Shown one piece after another: positions 35,050 through 44,647 of a DNA stretch of 64,000 bases. Under the pieces are notes generated by a model that searched no databases, had not been told where the DNA came from, and was given only the letters and a program-made list of their open reading frames with translations. Made by a program: the position numbers and the translations under genes. Numbering within the stretch: the first letter of the stretch is position 1; each line of letters opens with the position of its first letter. This DNA is from Alitiscatomonas aceti. GTDB taxonomy: Bacteria > Bacillota > Clostridia > Lachnospirales > Lachnospiraceae. The stretch is from assembly GCF_025567195.1 (NCBI RefSeq), contig NZ_JAOQJF010000005.1, positions 62,001 through 126,000 of the forward strand. Reading direction: 5' to 3'.

Positions 35050-36594
35050 TTACTGGTCCAGGACCCCCGGACCCTCCCGCAGATCTGCGATCCTTACGGT
35101 ATAGGCCGTATCGTTGCCCCTTCTGTCCCTGGCATAAAACGTATAAACGCCCGCCTGGTCGATGCGGAAGGCGGCAATGTCACGGTCACTGACTGTAAAG
35201 GACTGGCAGTCCTCCCTTTCCCGGAACCATTCCGCATTCCGTTCTCCCGGCGCATAATAAAGAACGTCCAGATCCCCGTCAATATCCACGACCCTCACCT
35301 TCAGATACAATCCGGCCAGGGTCCGTTCCGTCCGGGCCTCCAGGTGGGGAGCTGTGCCGTTTTCCGGCCTGTGCCCGCCTGCTTCAAAGGCTTTCCCGGA
35401 AAGCGTCCCCAGGTCATACCTTAGGGCCGCCCCCACGTTTAACATTCCTCCGGTCTTTACCTTTCCGGAAAGACTGTCCAGGGGAGTCACAGAATTTAAA
35501 AGGATCTCCTTCACCTCCGCCGCCCCGATGCCTTCAAAATGGGACCAGACCATGGCCGCCGCCCCGGTGACCATGGGAGCCGCCATGGAGGTTCCTGTCA
35601 TATAGCTGTATGTGTTTCCCGGCGTGGTACTTAAGATATAGCTTCCCGGCGCAGCCAGGTCCACCGATCCCACGCCGTAGTTGGAGCTTTCGTGGAGTTC
35701 TCCCCCGCAGGATATATTGGCTGCGGAGATCACATTGTCCAGCTCATAGGAGGCCGGATAGACCGGCGTCCTGTCGATATCCTTCCCGTCGTTTCCCGCT
35801 GCTGCCACAAAAAGCATGGAGGAATCCCGGATGGCGCAGTACAGGGCCTGGTCATTGGTAGGAGAAGTAAGGCTCAGATTGCAGATCGAAGCTCCGTTGT
35901 CCTCCGCATAGCGGATGGCCTTGATGAGAGCCGCTGTATTTCCTTCACCGTCCCCGCCTCCCAGAGCCTTCACCGGCATGAGCTTCACCCGGTCCCCCGG
36001 GATCATCCCAGAGATCCCAACACCATTGCCGGAGGACGCCCGGATGGTACCGGCCCCGTGAGTGCCGTGGCTGTCCTCGGAGCCATTATAGATCTGGTTA
36101 TTGTTATGGTAAAAATTCCAGCCGTTCACATCGTCCGCGTATCCGTTTCCGTCGTCATCCAGGCCGTTTCCCGGGATCTCATCCTCATTGACCCAGATAG
36201 CTCCCGCCAGATCCTCATGGGAAATATCCACTCCGGTATCGATGACGGCCACCACCACGTCCCGCTTTCCCTCTCCGTAGGAGGCCCAGGCATCGGCCAT
36301 CCCCACATCGATCCCGGCCGCTGCCCGGATCCGCTCTACCTGGACCAGCATGCCTAAAAGCTCCGGCTCCTCAAAGTGCCAGTCCCCGGGCGCCCATGGC
36401 TGTCCAAAGGGGTCGTCGTAGACCGCATACCGGTTCTTCTCCTCTTCAATGGAAAAGGTCCCGTCATTATAAAAAGCCCACTGTTCAGAAAAGGACGGAT
36501 CCCCCGGCGCATAAGGCGCGCCGTAGGAAGCCGTCCACGGGAGTCCGGCGGCCAAAAATGCCGCCAGTCCCCCCGACAAGATCCATTTATTCAT
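35050..36594 (-). CDS. Secreted S8-family serine peptidase (subtilase)
   Basis: 514 residues from the ATG at 36594 (GGAGGGG upstream). The signal peptide is [20 protein letters not shown]. The catalytic triad is in order: Asp in VAVIDTGVDISHEDL, His in DSHGTHGAGTI, Ser in MTGTSMAAPMVTGAAAM. An N-terminal region contains YAPGDPSF, seen before many subtilase domains. The C-terminal 110 residues form an extra domain ending near the terminator. Its start lies 8 bases inside ftsH, so translation is probably coupled. Confidence 0.92.
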   Translation of the reverse strand: MNKWILSGGLAAFLAAGLPWTASYGAPYAPGDPSFSEQWAFYNDGTFSIEEEKNRYAVYDDPFGQPWAPGDWHFEEPELLGMLVQVERIRAAAGIDVGMADAWASYGEGKRDVVVAVIDTGVDISHEDLAGAIWVNEDEIPGNGLDDDGNGYADDVNGWNFYHNNNQIYNGSEDSHGTHGAGTIRASSGNGVGISGMIPGDRVKLMPVKALGGGDGEGNTAALIKAIRYAEDNGASICNLSLTSPTNDQALYCAIRDSSMLFVAAAGNDGKDIDRTPVYPASYELDNVISAANISCGGELHESSNYGVGSVDLAAPGSYILSTTPGNTYSYMTGTSMAAPMVTGAAAMVWSHFEGIGAAEVKEILLNSVTPLDSLSGKVKTGGMLNVGAALRYDLGTLSGKAFEAGGHRPENGTAPHLEARTERTLAGLYLKVRVVDIDGDLDVLYYAPGERNAEWFREREDCQSFTVSDRDIAAFRIDQAGVYTFYARDRRGNDTAYTVRIADLREGPGVLDQ

Positions 36595-38665
36595 TTTCAG
36601 CCCCTCCGGTCTCCGCCTTCCGGCCTTCCGGTACATTTCCAGCCGTTTCCGCCGCAGGCTCCCCCTCTTCCAGTTCAGACGGAACCTGGGTCCGGCTGTC
36701 CGTTTCCGGTGCAGCCCCGGACAATTCCCTGGGTGTCTCCGGCCGTTCCATGGCCGCCGGATCCACAGGAGCGCCTCCCATGCGTTTTTTCTCGGGCCGG
36801 ATCTCCTCCTCCGGTTCCGGGATCCCCTTCACCTGGCGGAAAATCTTCATGAATTCCTTACCAGTGATGGTCTCCTTTTCGATCAGGAAATCCGCGATCT
36901 TATCCAAAGCGTCCCGGTTTTCCGAAAGGAGCCGTTTCGCCTCCGCGTATGCGCCCTTTAACATCCGCATCACTTCCACGTCGATCTCCGCCGCCGTGGC
37001 GTCGCCGCAGTTCAATACGGTACGGCCCGTCAGATACTGGTTTTCCTGGGTGGCAAGGCCCATGAGTCCAAATTTCTCCGACATTCCGTACTGGGTCACC
37101 ATGGCCCTGGCGATCCTGGTGGCCTGCTCGATATCATTGGCAGCTCCCGTGGTCACCGTATCGAACACGATCTCCTCCGCTGCCCGGCCGGCCAGGGATA
37201 CCACCAGCATGGCCTCCAGCTCTTTTTTCGTATTTAAGAATTTCTCTTCCTCCGGCACCTGCATCACATAGCCCAGAGCGCCCATGGTCCTGGGCACGAT
37301 GGTGATCTTCTGTACCGGCTCCGCATCCTTCTGGAGAGCCGTCACCAGAGCGTGGCCCACCTCATGGTAGGATACGATCCGTCTTTCTTCCTTACTTAAG
37401 ATCCGGTCCTTCTTTTCCTTACCCACAAGCACCAGCTCCACAGCCTCAAAAAGATCCTTCTGGCATACGGCCTGGCGTCCGTGCTTAACGGCGTTGATGG
37501 CCGCCTCGTTCATCATATTGGCCAGGTCCGCGCCCACGGCTCCGGAGGTGGCCAGGGCGATCTCTTCAAAGTCCACCGTCTCATCCAGCCGCACGTCCTT
37601 GGAATGGACCTTCAGGATATTCACACGGCCCTTCAGATCCGGCTTATCCACAATGACCCGGCGGTCAAAACGGCCCGGTCTTAAGAGCGCCGGATCCAGG
37701 ATCTCCGGCCGGTTGGTGGCCGCCATCACCAGAAGGCCCTTGGAGGAATCAAAGCCGTCCATTTCAGAAAGGAGCTGGTTTAAGGTCTGCTCTCTCTCGT
37801 CGTTCCCGCCAAACCTGGAATCACGGCTCCGTCCGATGGCGTCGATCTCGTCAATAAAGATGATACAGGGAGCCGACTGCTGGGCCTGCTTGAACAGGTC
37901 CCGGACACGGGACGCTCCCACGCCCACGAACATTTCCACAAAGTCCGAACCGGACAGGGAATAAAACGGCACCTGGGCTTCTCCAGCCACCGCCTTGGCA
38001 AGCAGCGTCTTACCCGTTCCCGGAGGGCCCACCAAAAGGGCTCCCTTGGGGAGCTTGGCGCCGATCTTTGTATATTTCTGGGGATTATGGAGGAAATCCA
38101 CGATCTCCACCAGAGACTCCTTGGCCTCGTCTTCACCGGCCACGTCGGCAAAGGTCACGCCGGTCTCCTTCTGGACATAAACCTTGGCGTTGCTCTTTCC
38201 AACGCCCATGATGCCGCTTCCGCCGCCCATACGGCTAAACATCATATACAGCAGTCCGATCATCAGCACCGACGGCAGCACCCACCCAACAATGAAATTG
38301 ATGATGCTGGAGCTGGCGCTGGTGTCCTCTCCCTCAAAGCGCACACCGCTTTCCAGAAGCCGGTCCGTCAGCTTCAGATCCTGGACCCGGACCGTATAAT
38401 ACTGGATCAGCCTGGAATACTGGGTGGAGCTGCTCTTTGGCACGATCACCAGCCGGCTGCCCGACTCCCGGACCGCCTCCACCTCTCCGTCCTCGATCAT
38501 CCGGACAAACTCGTCATAGCTGACCTCCTGGCTCTGGCTCTTTTTCAGGGCAAAGTTCATCATGCTGACCACCGCCAGCGTGATGCACAGGACGATCACC
38601 ATGCCCCAGATCCCCGGGCCTCCCGGCTTCTTTCCATTATTTCTGTTCTGATTGTTGTTATCCAT
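36587..38665 (-). CDS. ftsH: ATP-dependent zinc metalloprotease FtsH
   Basis: 692 residues. Membrane segments lie at about 18-40 and 120-145 with a short extracytoplasmic domain between. The AAA+ module has Walker A GPPGTGKT (213-220) and Walker B IIFIDEID (268-275), plus the second region of homology around 318-332. The zinc site is HEVGH (434-438), with V where HEAGH is usual but HExxH intact. It degrades unassembled membrane and regulatory proteins. The C-terminal 90 residues are acidic and low-complexity. ATG at 38665 is preferred over a GTG five codons earlier. Unlike the common arrangement it is not next to tilS-hpt. Confidence 0.96.
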   Translation of the reverse strand: MDNNNQNRNNGKKPGGPGIWGMVIVLCITLAVVSMMNFALKKSQSQEVSYDEFVRMIEDGEVEAVRESGSRLVIVPKSSSTQYSRLIQYYTVRVQDLKLTDRLLESGVRFEGEDTSASSSIINFIVGWVLPSVLMIGLLYMMFSRMGGGSGIMGVGKSNAKVYVQKETGVTFADVAGEDEAKESLVEIVDFLHNPQKYTKIGAKLPKGALLVGPPGTGKTLLAKAVAGEAQVPFYSLSGSDFVEMFVGVGASRVRDLFKQAQQSAPCIIFIDEIDAIGRSRDSRFGGNDEREQTLNQLLSEMDGFDSSKGLLVMAATNRPEILDPALLRPGRFDRRVIVDKPDLKGRVNILKVHSKDVRLDETVDFEEIALATSGAVGADLANMMNEAAINAVKHGRQAVCQKDLFEAVELVLVGKEKKDRILSKEERRIVSYHEVGHALVTALQKDAEPVQKITIVPRTMGALGYVMQVPEEEKFLNTKKELEAMLVVSLAGRAAEEIVFDTVTTGAANDIEQATRIARAMVTQYGMSEKFGLMGLATQENQYLTGRTVLNCGDATAAEIDVEVMRMLKGAYAEAKRLLSENRDALDKIADFLIEKETITGKEFMKIFRQVKGIPEPEEEIRPEKKRMGGAPVDPAAMERPETPRELSGAAPETDSRTQVPSELEEGEPAAETAGNVPEGRKAETGGAENE

Positions 38666-38728
38666 TCTGTCTTTCTCCACTTTTTCTATAACTATATCCT
38701 TCGGACATGGCGCCCCGATACTTAGACC

Positions 38729-38757
38729 ATTATAAGTTGAGTTTCCCCAGATAGCAA
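38729..38757 (-). promoter_or_regulatory. Promoter of ftsH
   Basis: TTGCTA (38752-38757), 17 bases, TATAAT (38729-38734) on the minus strand, about 60 bases before the ATG. Confidence 0.65.
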
Positions 38758-38785
38758 TAAAAAAAAGATAAATTTAAACTTTTCT

Positions 38786-38814
38786 TTGACAAAATCCTTT
38801 ATTTTTGCCATACT
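38786..38814 (+). promoter_or_regulatory. Promoter of the DNA glycosylase gene
   Basis: TTGACA (38786-38791), 17 bases, CATACT (38809-38814), divergent from the ftsH promoter. Confidence 0.65.
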
Positions 38815-38860
38815 CTACAAAGACACATAAAAACCGCCATCTCATACGGAGGCCTGTTCC

Positions 38861-39355
38861 ATGGAAACTGTGACCCACCCCATTCCTCCCCTTTTTGACG
38901 CTTCCTCCAGGATCCTGATCCTGGGCTCTTTTCCATCGGTCAAATCCCGGGAGGGCCTGTTTTTTTATCATCATCCCCAGAACCGTTTCTGGAAGGTACT
39001 GGCCGGAGTCCTTGAGGAACCGGTGCCCGGCTCCATTGAGGAAAAGAAAATATTCCTGTTAAAACACCGCATCGCTCTCTGGGACGTGATCGCCTCCTGT
39101 ACCATCGAGGGCTCCAGCGACAGCACCATAAAAAACGTGGTCCCCAACGACCTTTCCGGGATCCTTTCAGCCGCAGATATCTCCCGGATCTTCTGCAACG
39201 GAGGCGCTTCCTTCCAATATTATAAAAAATACCAGGAGCCCCGGACCGGCCGTGCAGCCGTCCGCCTTCCCTCCACCAGCCCGGCCAACGCCGCCTGGTC
39301 CTTAGACCGGCTGATCCGGGAATGGGCAGTGATCCGGGACGGCCTCCATGTATAA
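38861..39355 (+). CDS. DNA-deoxyinosine glycosylase / uracil-DNA-glycosylase-fold protein
   Basis: 164 residues of the UDG superfamily: LILGSFPSVKSREGLFFYHHPQNRFWKVL (the G-S-F-P water-activating loop and a YHHPQNRFW motif), GLWDVIASC-like ALWDVIASCTIEGSSDSTI, and the C-terminal LPSTSPANA loop. This set fits family-6 type enzymes that remove hypoxanthine from deaminated DNA. A weak ribosome site (GGAGG 11 bases upstream) precedes the ATG. It repairs deamination damage and is unrelated in function to its neighbours. Confidence 0.88.
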   Translation: METVTHPIPPLFDASSRILILGSFPSVKSREGLFFYHHPQNRFWKVLAGVLEEPVPGSIEEKKIFLLKHRIALWDVIASCTIEGSSDSTIKNVVPNDLSGILSAADISRIFCNGGASFQYYKKYQEPRTGRAAVRLPSTSPANAAWSLDRLIREWAVIRDGLHV

Positions 39356-39398
39356 ACCGCCAGGATCCGCGGAACAATAAGCTGCGGAGGTGATACGT

Positions 39399-39581
39399 AT
39401 GGACCAGAAGCCTGGAAAAAACGCGGAAAACAAAGACGAATACGACGTGGATATCCAGTCCTGCTCCGCCATGGACTGCACCGGACTGATCCCGTCCCTG
39501 CCCCAGTCCTTTGCGGAGGTGGAGCACTATAACGATCTCTATCAGTTCCTTCCGGAGCATGTGAGCGACCCGGAGGAATAA
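39399..39581 (+). CDS. Small conserved-looking 60-residue protein
   Basis: Starts MDQKPGKNAENKDEYDVDIQ after GGAGGTGAT, an excellent ribosome site. It is acidic and has two cysteines in SCSAMDCTGL, followed by PSLPQSFAEVEHYNDLYQF. No signal or membrane segment. I recall similar small proteins near radical SAM genes in gut clostridia but know no function. It lies 43 bases after the glycosylase gene and 132 bases before the radical SAM gene, on the same strand, so may be co-transcribed. Confidence 0.7.
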   Translation: MDQKPGKNAENKDEYDVDIQSCSAMDCTGLIPSLPQSFAEVEHYNDLYQFLPEHVSDPEE

Positions 39582-39713
39582 CTGCCCCACTGCCCGACCA
39601 GAAACCGGAGGCGGCCCCTGGCCTGTATCCCCGGCCCACTGCCAGACCAGAAAGGCTGCCCCAGGCAGCCTCCCGGCTCTGGCAGAATCTACATAAAACG
39701 AGGTGACATCCCC

Positions 39714-40616
39714 ATGTCCATGAATTATGAATCCTGTACCCTGTGCCCCAGGATGTGCGGGGCCGACCGGACCAAGGCCCCTGGCTTCTGCGGCGCTTCC
39801 CACCAGATCAAAGCCGCACGGGCAGCCCTCCACCAGTGGGAGGAGCCGTGCATCAGCGGCACGGCCGGCAGCGGGACCGTATTCTTTTCCGGCTGTACCT
39901 TAAAATGTGTTTTCTGTCAGAACTATCCTCTGAGCCATGAAAATTTCGGAAAAGAAATTTCCACAGTCCGGCTCGCAGAGATCTTCCTGGAGCTCCAGGA
40001 AAAGGGCGCCCACAACATCAACCTGGTGACGGCCACCCAGTATCTCCCGTCCATCCGCCAGGCCCTGGAACTGGCGCGGCCAGAGCTTCACATCCCCGTA
40101 GTCTATAACAGCGGCGGCTATGAGCGGACCGAAACCATCCGGGAATTTTCCGATTGCATCGACATCTGGCTTCCGGACCTTAAATATTATGACAGCGGCC
40201 TGTCTGAAAAATACTCGGCAGCCCGGAACTATTTCTCCATGGCCTCCAAAGCCATAAAGGAAATGATCCGCGTATCCGGCGGGCTGGCCTGGGACCCGGA
40301 AAACCCGGGGCTTTTAAAAAAAGGCGTAGTGATCCGCCACATGGTCCTTCCCGGAGCAAAGGAGGACTCCATCCGGCTCCTTCACTGGATAAAGGAAGAG
40401 CTGCCTCCAGGACAGTTCCTTTTAAGTATACTGAGCCAGTATACGCCGTTTTATAAAAGCAGCCAGTATCCGGAGATCCGCCGCCGGATCACCACCTATG
40501 AATATCAGAAGGTCGTGGATACTGCCATCGAACTTGGGCTTACAGACGGATATATGCAGGAAAAAAGCAGTGCAAAAGAAGAATACACCCCGCCCTTTGA
40601 TCTGAGCGGGATCTGA
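39714..40616 (+). CDS. Radical SAM protein, PflA-like
   Basis: 300 residues. Cysteines in CTLCPRMCG at the N-terminus suggest an extra cluster; the SAM-cluster motif is CTLKCVFCQNY (C-x3-C-x2-C) near residue 65. SGGYERTETIREF and DIWLPDLKYYD follow, as in PflX-like / activating-enzyme-type proteins. The reaction is unknown; it could activate a glycyl-radical enzyme or modify another protein. GAGGTGA precedes the ATG. It converges on the AT-rich RNA unit. Confidence 0.85.
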   Translation: MSMNYESCTLCPRMCGADRTKAPGFCGASHQIKAARAALHQWEEPCISGTAGSGTVFFSGCTLKCVFCQNYPLSHENFGKEISTVRLAEIFLELQEKGAHNINLVTATQYLPSIRQALELARPELHIPVVYNSGGYERTETIREFSDCIDIWLPDLKYYDSGLSEKYSAARNYFSMASKAIKEMIRVSGGLAWDPENPGLLKKGVVIRHMVLPGAKEDSIRLLHWIKEELPPGQFLLSILSQYTPFYKSSQYPEIRRRITTYEYQKVVDTAIELGLTDGYMQEKSSAKEEYTPPFDLSGI

Positions 40617-40621
40617 CATGC

Positions 40622-40674
40622 AAAAATTTAGTGGGTACCGAAAAAGTCACTTACTGATTCTCCCGATACCCACT
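40622..40674 (-). terminator. Terminator of the AT-rich unit
   Basis: AGTGGGTA and TACCCACT (plus positions 40667-40674 and 40630-40637) pair around a 29-base loop and are followed on the minus strand by AAATTTTTG. Confidence 0.6.
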
Positions 40675-40779
40675 CTACATTTCGTTGTCCATTGGACGAT
40701 CCTCACTTTCGAGTTTTTTATCTATATTAAATTTTCTTTCTTCACTCCACCGGTTTTTCGAATTTTTTTCTTCTGTCAT
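40675..40779 (-). CDS. Possible 34-residue ORF inside the AT-rich unit
   Basis: ATG at 40779 opens a highly charged, Lys/Glu-rich frame beginning MTEEKNSKNRW and ending in a TAG that abuts the terminator stem. It has no Shine-Dalgarno beyond A-rich sequence. Read upstream in the same frame, codons stay open past another ATG (40833) except for one TAA at 40813-40815. It may be a decayed small gene or chance in A-rich RNA. Confidence 0.2.
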   Translation of the reverse strand: MTEEKNSKNRWSEERKFNIDKKLESEDRPMDNEM

Positions 40780-41075
40780 TTTTTCTTTTTCATATCGATT
40801 ATTGTATTTTTCTTATTGATACTTTCTCGTCATATCTTTAAGTAATATCAGATAACCTTTTATGATCCGTTTGTTCCGGTTTTGTGGTTTTCCTATGTTT
40901 AGACTTTTATTTTTTTATAAAAGCTAAACGAGATTTAAGTCTTCGGTGGTCCGTACCTCCTTTGCTTAGATTTGGACGTTCATTTCGAGATAGGAATCTT
41001 TTTTGGATTTCCTTCTCCAAAGAGTTTTGAAATCTTTTTTAAGGATTTTTGTTTCTCTTTGTTTTTGTTGTCTTT

Positions 41076-41104
41076 ATTATAGACGAACAGTATCGTTTTG
41101 TCAA
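41076..41104 (-). promoter_or_regulatory. Perfect sigma-A promoter of the AT-rich unit
   Basis: TTGACA (41099-41104), 17 bases, TATAAT (41076-41081) on the minus strand, both consensus. Confidence 0.8.
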
Positions 41105-41222
41105 TACATTTTTTTAAAAATTTTTATTTTATTTTTCTGTTGTCTTTTAATTGTGTTATTGTATAGAATTATTCTGATTATTTGTTTTTCCATGCCTTCT
41201 GCACCAGAGCCATATTCCATAC

Positions 41223-41271
41223 AAAAAGGCTGCTGGAAAGGAGAAGCCAAGTCCCCTCCTTTCCAGCAGCC
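41223..41271 (-). terminator. Intrinsic terminator of leuB
   Basis: A 16-bp stem (41228-41243 with 41256-41271; GGCTGCTGGAAAGGAG on one arm) is followed by TTTTTG on the minus strand. It separates leuB from the AT-rich unit. Confidence 0.9.
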
Positions 41272-41292
41272 CCCGTATCTGATCCACGGTCC

Positions 41293-42378
41293 TTATGCGA
41301 TCTGACTGCAGATCAGGTCGCCCATTTCCTTCGTTCCCGTCTGCTTCATTCCCTCCGCCATAATATCCGCTGTCCGGTATCCCCCGGCCAGGACCTTTTT
41401 CACCGCATTTTCCACCGCTTCCGCTTCCTTATCCAGATCAAAGGAAAACCGCAGCATCATGGCCGCCGAAAGGATGGTGGCAATGGGATTGGCAATGCCT
41501 TTTCCCGCAATATCCGGGGCAGAGCCGTGGCTGGGCTCATAAAGGCCGAACTTTCCTTCGTTTAAGCTGGCGGAGGAAAGCATTCCGATGGAGCCGGTGA
41601 TTATGCTGGCCTCGTCGGACAGGATATCCCCGAACATATTTTCCGTTAAGATCACGTCGAACTGGCCCGGATCCATCACCAGCTGCATGGCGCAGTTGTC
41701 CACCAGCATGTTCTCCAGAGCCACCTCCGGATAATCTGCCGCCACCTCCGCCACCACCTTTCTCCAGAGCCTGGAGGAATCCAGCACATTGGCCTTATCC
41801 ACGCTGGTGACCTTCTTCTTTCTCTTCATGGCCGTTTCAAAGGCCTTCACCGCCACACGGCGGATCTCCGTCTCATTGTAGACCAGGGTATCCGTGGCCT
41901 GCATGACTCCGTTGACCTCCTCTGTATGACGTTCCCCGAAGTACAGGCCTCCGGTCAGCTCCCGGACAATGACCATATCAAAGCCGTCTCCGATGATCTC
42001 CCGCTTTAACGGGCAGGCGTCCTCCAGCCCGTCATACAGACAGGCAGGCCGGATATTGGCAAAGAGGTTCAGCCCCTTCCGGATCGCCAGAAGCCCGGCC
42101 TCCGGACGCAGCTCAGGAGCCACGTCATACCAGCGGGAATTGCCCACATGGCCGCCCACGGCTCCAAGCAGGACGGAATCGCTGTTTTTTGCCGTTTCCA
42201 GGGCTTCCTTTGTCAGCGGTACGCCGTATTTGTCAATGGAAACGCCGCCCATATCCACTTCTGTGTAATGGAACGTATGGCCGAAGACCTGGCCCACCCG
42301 GTCCAGAATCTTTTTGGCCTCTGTGACGATCTCCGGCCCGATGCCGTCGCCGGGGATCACTGCGATCCTGTATTCCAT
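41293..42378 (-). CDS. leuB: 3-isopropylmalate dehydrogenase
   Basis: 361 residues of the beta-decarboxylating dehydrogenase family: [14 protein letters not shown] at the start, NLFANIRPA with the arginine typical of Leu[14 protein letters not shown], and [26 protein letters not shown] near residue 250. It oxidises 3-isopropylmalate in leucine synthesis. GGAGG precedes the ATG. No leuA or leuCD is in the window. The 185 bases between it and aguB hold only a weak promoter-like TTATGG-N17-TATACA. Confidence 0.95.
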   Translation of the reverse strand: MEYRIAVIPGDGIGPEIVTEAKKILDRVGQVFGHTFHYTEVDMGGVSIDKYGVPLTKEALETAKNSDSVLLGAVGGHVGNSRWYDVAPELRPEAGLLAIRKGLNLFANIRPACLYDGLEDACPLKREIIGDGFDMVIVRELTGGLYFGERHTEEVNGVMQATDTLVYNETEIRRVAVKAFETAMKRKKKVTSVDKANVLDSSRLWRKVVAEVAADYPEVALENMLVDNCAMQLVMDPGQFDVILTENMFGDILSDEASIITGSIGMLSSASLNEGKFGLYEPSHGSAPDIAGKGIANPIATILSAAMMLRFSFDLDKEAEAVENAVKKVLAGGYRTADIMAEGMKQTGTKEMGDLICSQIA

Positions 42379-42563
42379 AAGATATTCCTCCGTCTATTCC
42401 CTGTGATGTCCTTTATCTTATCCCATTCCCCCGGCCTTTTCAATGGCAGCACCCGTTTTCGTGTATACATATTTGTCATGGCATCCATAACCGACGGCCA
42501 GAAAAGATCCGCAGATCCCGCCGGGCGGGCCAGTTCCTTCATCTGCCTGCCGCCCGGACCGGC

Positions 42564-43430
42564 CTACTCCTTATACAGCTCCGGTCTCCGGTCCCGGAAC
42601 AGTCCCCAGGAAAGGCGGTCCTCCGCCAGGGCGTCCAGATCGAAGGAGGCGGTGATCACGCCCTCCGAATCCCGGTCCATGGATGTTACCAGCTCTCCCG
42701 TTCCGTCGGTGATAAAGGAGGAGCCGTAGAACCGGAGGGAAGAACTCTGGTTTCCATTTTCCGCACAGGGCTCCACCGTCTCCAGACCCACCCGGTTGGC
42801 GGCGATCACCGGCATCAGATTGCAGGCGCTGTGGCCCTGCATACACCGTCTCCAGTGGGGCATGCTGTCCACCTCCAGGATCGGCTCACTGCCGATGGCC
42901 GTGGGGTAGAATAAGAGCTCTGCACCCTTTACGGCCATGAACCTGGCCGTCTCCGGGAACCACTGGTCCCAGCAGATGCCTACGCCGATGACAGCGTACC
43001 GGGTCTTAAAGGCTTTAAAGCCCGTATCGCCCGGAGTGAAATAAAATTTTTCCTGGTAATAATGGTCGTCGGGAATATGGGTCTTTCTGTAAATCCCCAG
43101 ATTCTCCCCGTCCGCATCCAGAATGGTCACAGTATTGAACAGGCGGTTTTTGTCCCTCTCATAAAAACTGATGGGGAGCACCACAGAAAGCTCCTTTGCC
43201 ACCTTTGAAAAATGGCGCACCGCATCGTTTTCCTCCACAGGCTTTGCATACCCATAATACTCATATCTGCGCTCCTGGCAGAAATAGGGCCGTTCAAACA
43301 GCTCCGGGAGAAGGATGATCTGCGCTCCCTCTGCCGCCGCCTTCCGCACCAGGGCCTCAGCCCTGGCGATATTTTCTTCTGCATTTTCCGTGCAGCGCAT
43401 CTGCACTGCCGCCACAGTTACCTTACGCAT
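42564..43430 (-). CDS. aguB: N-carbamoylputrescine amidase
   Basis: 288 residues of the nitrilase superfamily from the ATG at 43430 (AAGGAGG upstream). The catalytic Glu-Lys-Cys triad is visible: LLPELFE, IYRKTHIPDDHYY and VGICWDQWFPE. The YQEKFYFTPGDTG and AVKGAELLFYPTAIG segments match AguB. It releases putrescine, CO2 and ammonia from N-carbamoylputrescine. It is last in the polyamine operon, 10 bases after aguA. Confidence 0.94.
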   Translation of the reverse strand: MRKVTVAAVQMRCTENAEENIARAEALVRKAAAEGAQIILLPELFERPYFCQERRYEYYGYAKPVEENDAVRHFSKVAKELSVVLPISFYERDKNRLFNTVTILDADGENLGIYRKTHIPDDHYYQEKFYFTPGDTGFKAFKTRYAVIGVGICWDQWFPETARFMAVKGAELLFYPTAIGSEPILEVDSMPHWRRCMQGHSACNLMPVIAANRVGLETVEPCAENGNQSSSLRFYGSSFITDGTGELVTSMDRDSEGVITASFDLDALAEDRLSWGLFRDRRPELYKE

Positions 43431-43440
43431 AAAAACCTCC

Positions 43441-44595
43441 TTATAAAGACTCACAGACGCCGGACGCAGGGATCTGCTGGGTGATGCAGTGGATGTTGCC
43501 TCCGCCCAGAAGAATATCCCTGGCTGCCACCGGATGCACCTTCCGTCCCGGGAACAGCTCCGCCAGGATCCTTACTGCCGTCTCATCGTTTTCGTCTCCG
43601 AACTGGGGTACGACCACCCCGCCGTTGGAAATATAAAAATTCACATAGCTGGCTGCCAGACGCTCTCCGGCCTCCCGCACGTCCTCGCCAGGCTCAAATT
43701 CATAGCCCTTAAGATCCTCCTCCGTAACACAGATAGGCGTTTTAGGGATCGGAAGCTTATGGACCTGGAGCCTGCGGCCACAGGCGTCCACAGAAGCCTC
43801 CAGGGCCTTTAGGCAGGCCATGGACAGCTCATACTGGGGATCCGCCTCGTCATCGGTCCAGGCCAGTACCACATGGCCCGGGGCTGTGAAGGCACAGATA
43901 TTATCCACATGCTCGTTGGTCTCGTCGTTATAGATCCCCCGGGGCAGCCAGATGACCTTTTTCCCTCCCAGATATGAGAGAAGCCTTTCTTCGATCTCCT
44001 CCTTCGTAAGCTCCGGATTCCTCCCGACGCTTAAAAGGCAGGATTCTGTCACCAGGATGGTCCCCTGGCCGTCGCTGTGGATGGAGCCGCCCTCCAGCAC
44101 AAAGGGATGGGCCTCATAGCACTCATACCCCAGGGCCTCACAGAACCGCTCCGCCACCTGGTCGTCTTTTTCCCAATGGGCGTACAGACCGTCCACGGTT
44201 CCGCCCCAGGCGTTGAATTCCCAGTCGATGCCCCTGACGTCCCCTGCCCTATTCTTCACAAAGGTGGGGCCCACGTCCCTGGCCCAGGCATCGTCAGATC
44301 CCATTTCCAGCACATGGATCCGGGCTCCGGTCCCTGGCATTTCCGCCGCGGCCTCCCCCGTGACCCCCAGGGCCCTCCTGGCATCCTCAGCCACGTCCGG
44401 CTCTGCCAGCATATATACGTCCTCGCTCTCTGCAATGGCATGGGCCACGTTCTTAAACGCCTCCCTGGCCTTTACCGCTCCGTAATTCCAGCTTCCGGGA
44501 CGTTTGGGCCAGATCATGATGCAGCCTCTGTGGGGTTCAAATTCTCCGGGCATGGAATATCCCTCTTCTCCCGGAATTCCCATTAATTTCTTCAT
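43441..44595 (-). CDS. aguA: Agmatine deiminase
   Basis: 384 residues of the guanidino-modifying (pentein) family: [22 protein letters not shown] at the start, [30 protein letters not shown], and the catalytic Cys in [13 protein letters not shown] near the C-terminus. It converts agmatine to N-carbamoylputrescine. AGGAGAG precedes the ATG. A terminator lies between it and nspC, so it depends on read-through. Confidence 0.95.
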   Translation of the reverse strand: MKKLMGIPGEEGYSMPGEFEPHRGCIMIWPKRPGSWNYGAVKAREAFKNVAHAIAESEDVYMLAEPDVAEDARRALGVTGEAAAEMPGTGARIHVLEMGSDDAWARDVGPTFVKNRAGDVRGIDWEFNAWGGTVDGLYAHWEKDDQVAERFCEALGYECYEAHPFVLEGGSIHSDGQGTILVTESCLLSVGRNPELTKEEIEERLLSYLGGKKVIWLPRGIYNDETNEHVDNICAFTAPGHVVLAWTDDEADPQYELSMACLKALEASVDACGRRLQVHKLPIPKTPICVTEEDLKGYEFEPGEDVREAGERLAASYVNFYISNGGVVVPQFGDENDETAVRILAELFPGRKVHPVAARDILLGGGNIHCITQQIPASGVCESL

Positions 44596-44617
44596 ATTTT
44601 CTGTACTCTCCTGTTTT

Positions 44618-44647
44618 AAAAAGGCGGCCGCATTTACGCCAGCCGCC
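44618..44647 (-). terminator. Intra-operon terminator between nspC and aguA
   Basis: GGCGGC (44623-44628) pairs with GCCGCC (44642-44647), followed by TTTTT on the minus strand. The stem includes the end of nspC. Confidence 0.65.

Larger units (their letters stand above)
40622..41069 (-). ncRNA. Candidate AT-rich structured RNA of about 450 nt, stand-alone unit
   Basis: The unit has a perfect promoter (41076-41104) and a terminator (40622-40674), with no recognised gene between. GC is about 31% over 40681-41040 by my count, far below the neighbours. Stems seen by eye, as plus-strand positions: CTCTTTG/CAAAGAG (41055-41061 with 41018-41024) enclosing AAATC/GATTT; an interrupted stem GAGATAGGAATC (40987-40998) with GATTTCCTTCTC (41006-41017); a 13-bp stem with one bulge (40897-40929); GTCC/GGAC (40687-40697); and a hairpin that hides an AAAGGAGG sequence (40945-40960). 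Loops are A-rich in the RNA. The class is unknown; coding possibilities are listed separately. Confidence 0.5.

Noticed and set aside
38940..39833. 297-codon minus-strand open frame opposite the DNA glycosylase and the small protein
   Set aside because: Low-complexity Arg/Gly-rich translation across two better plus-strand genes.
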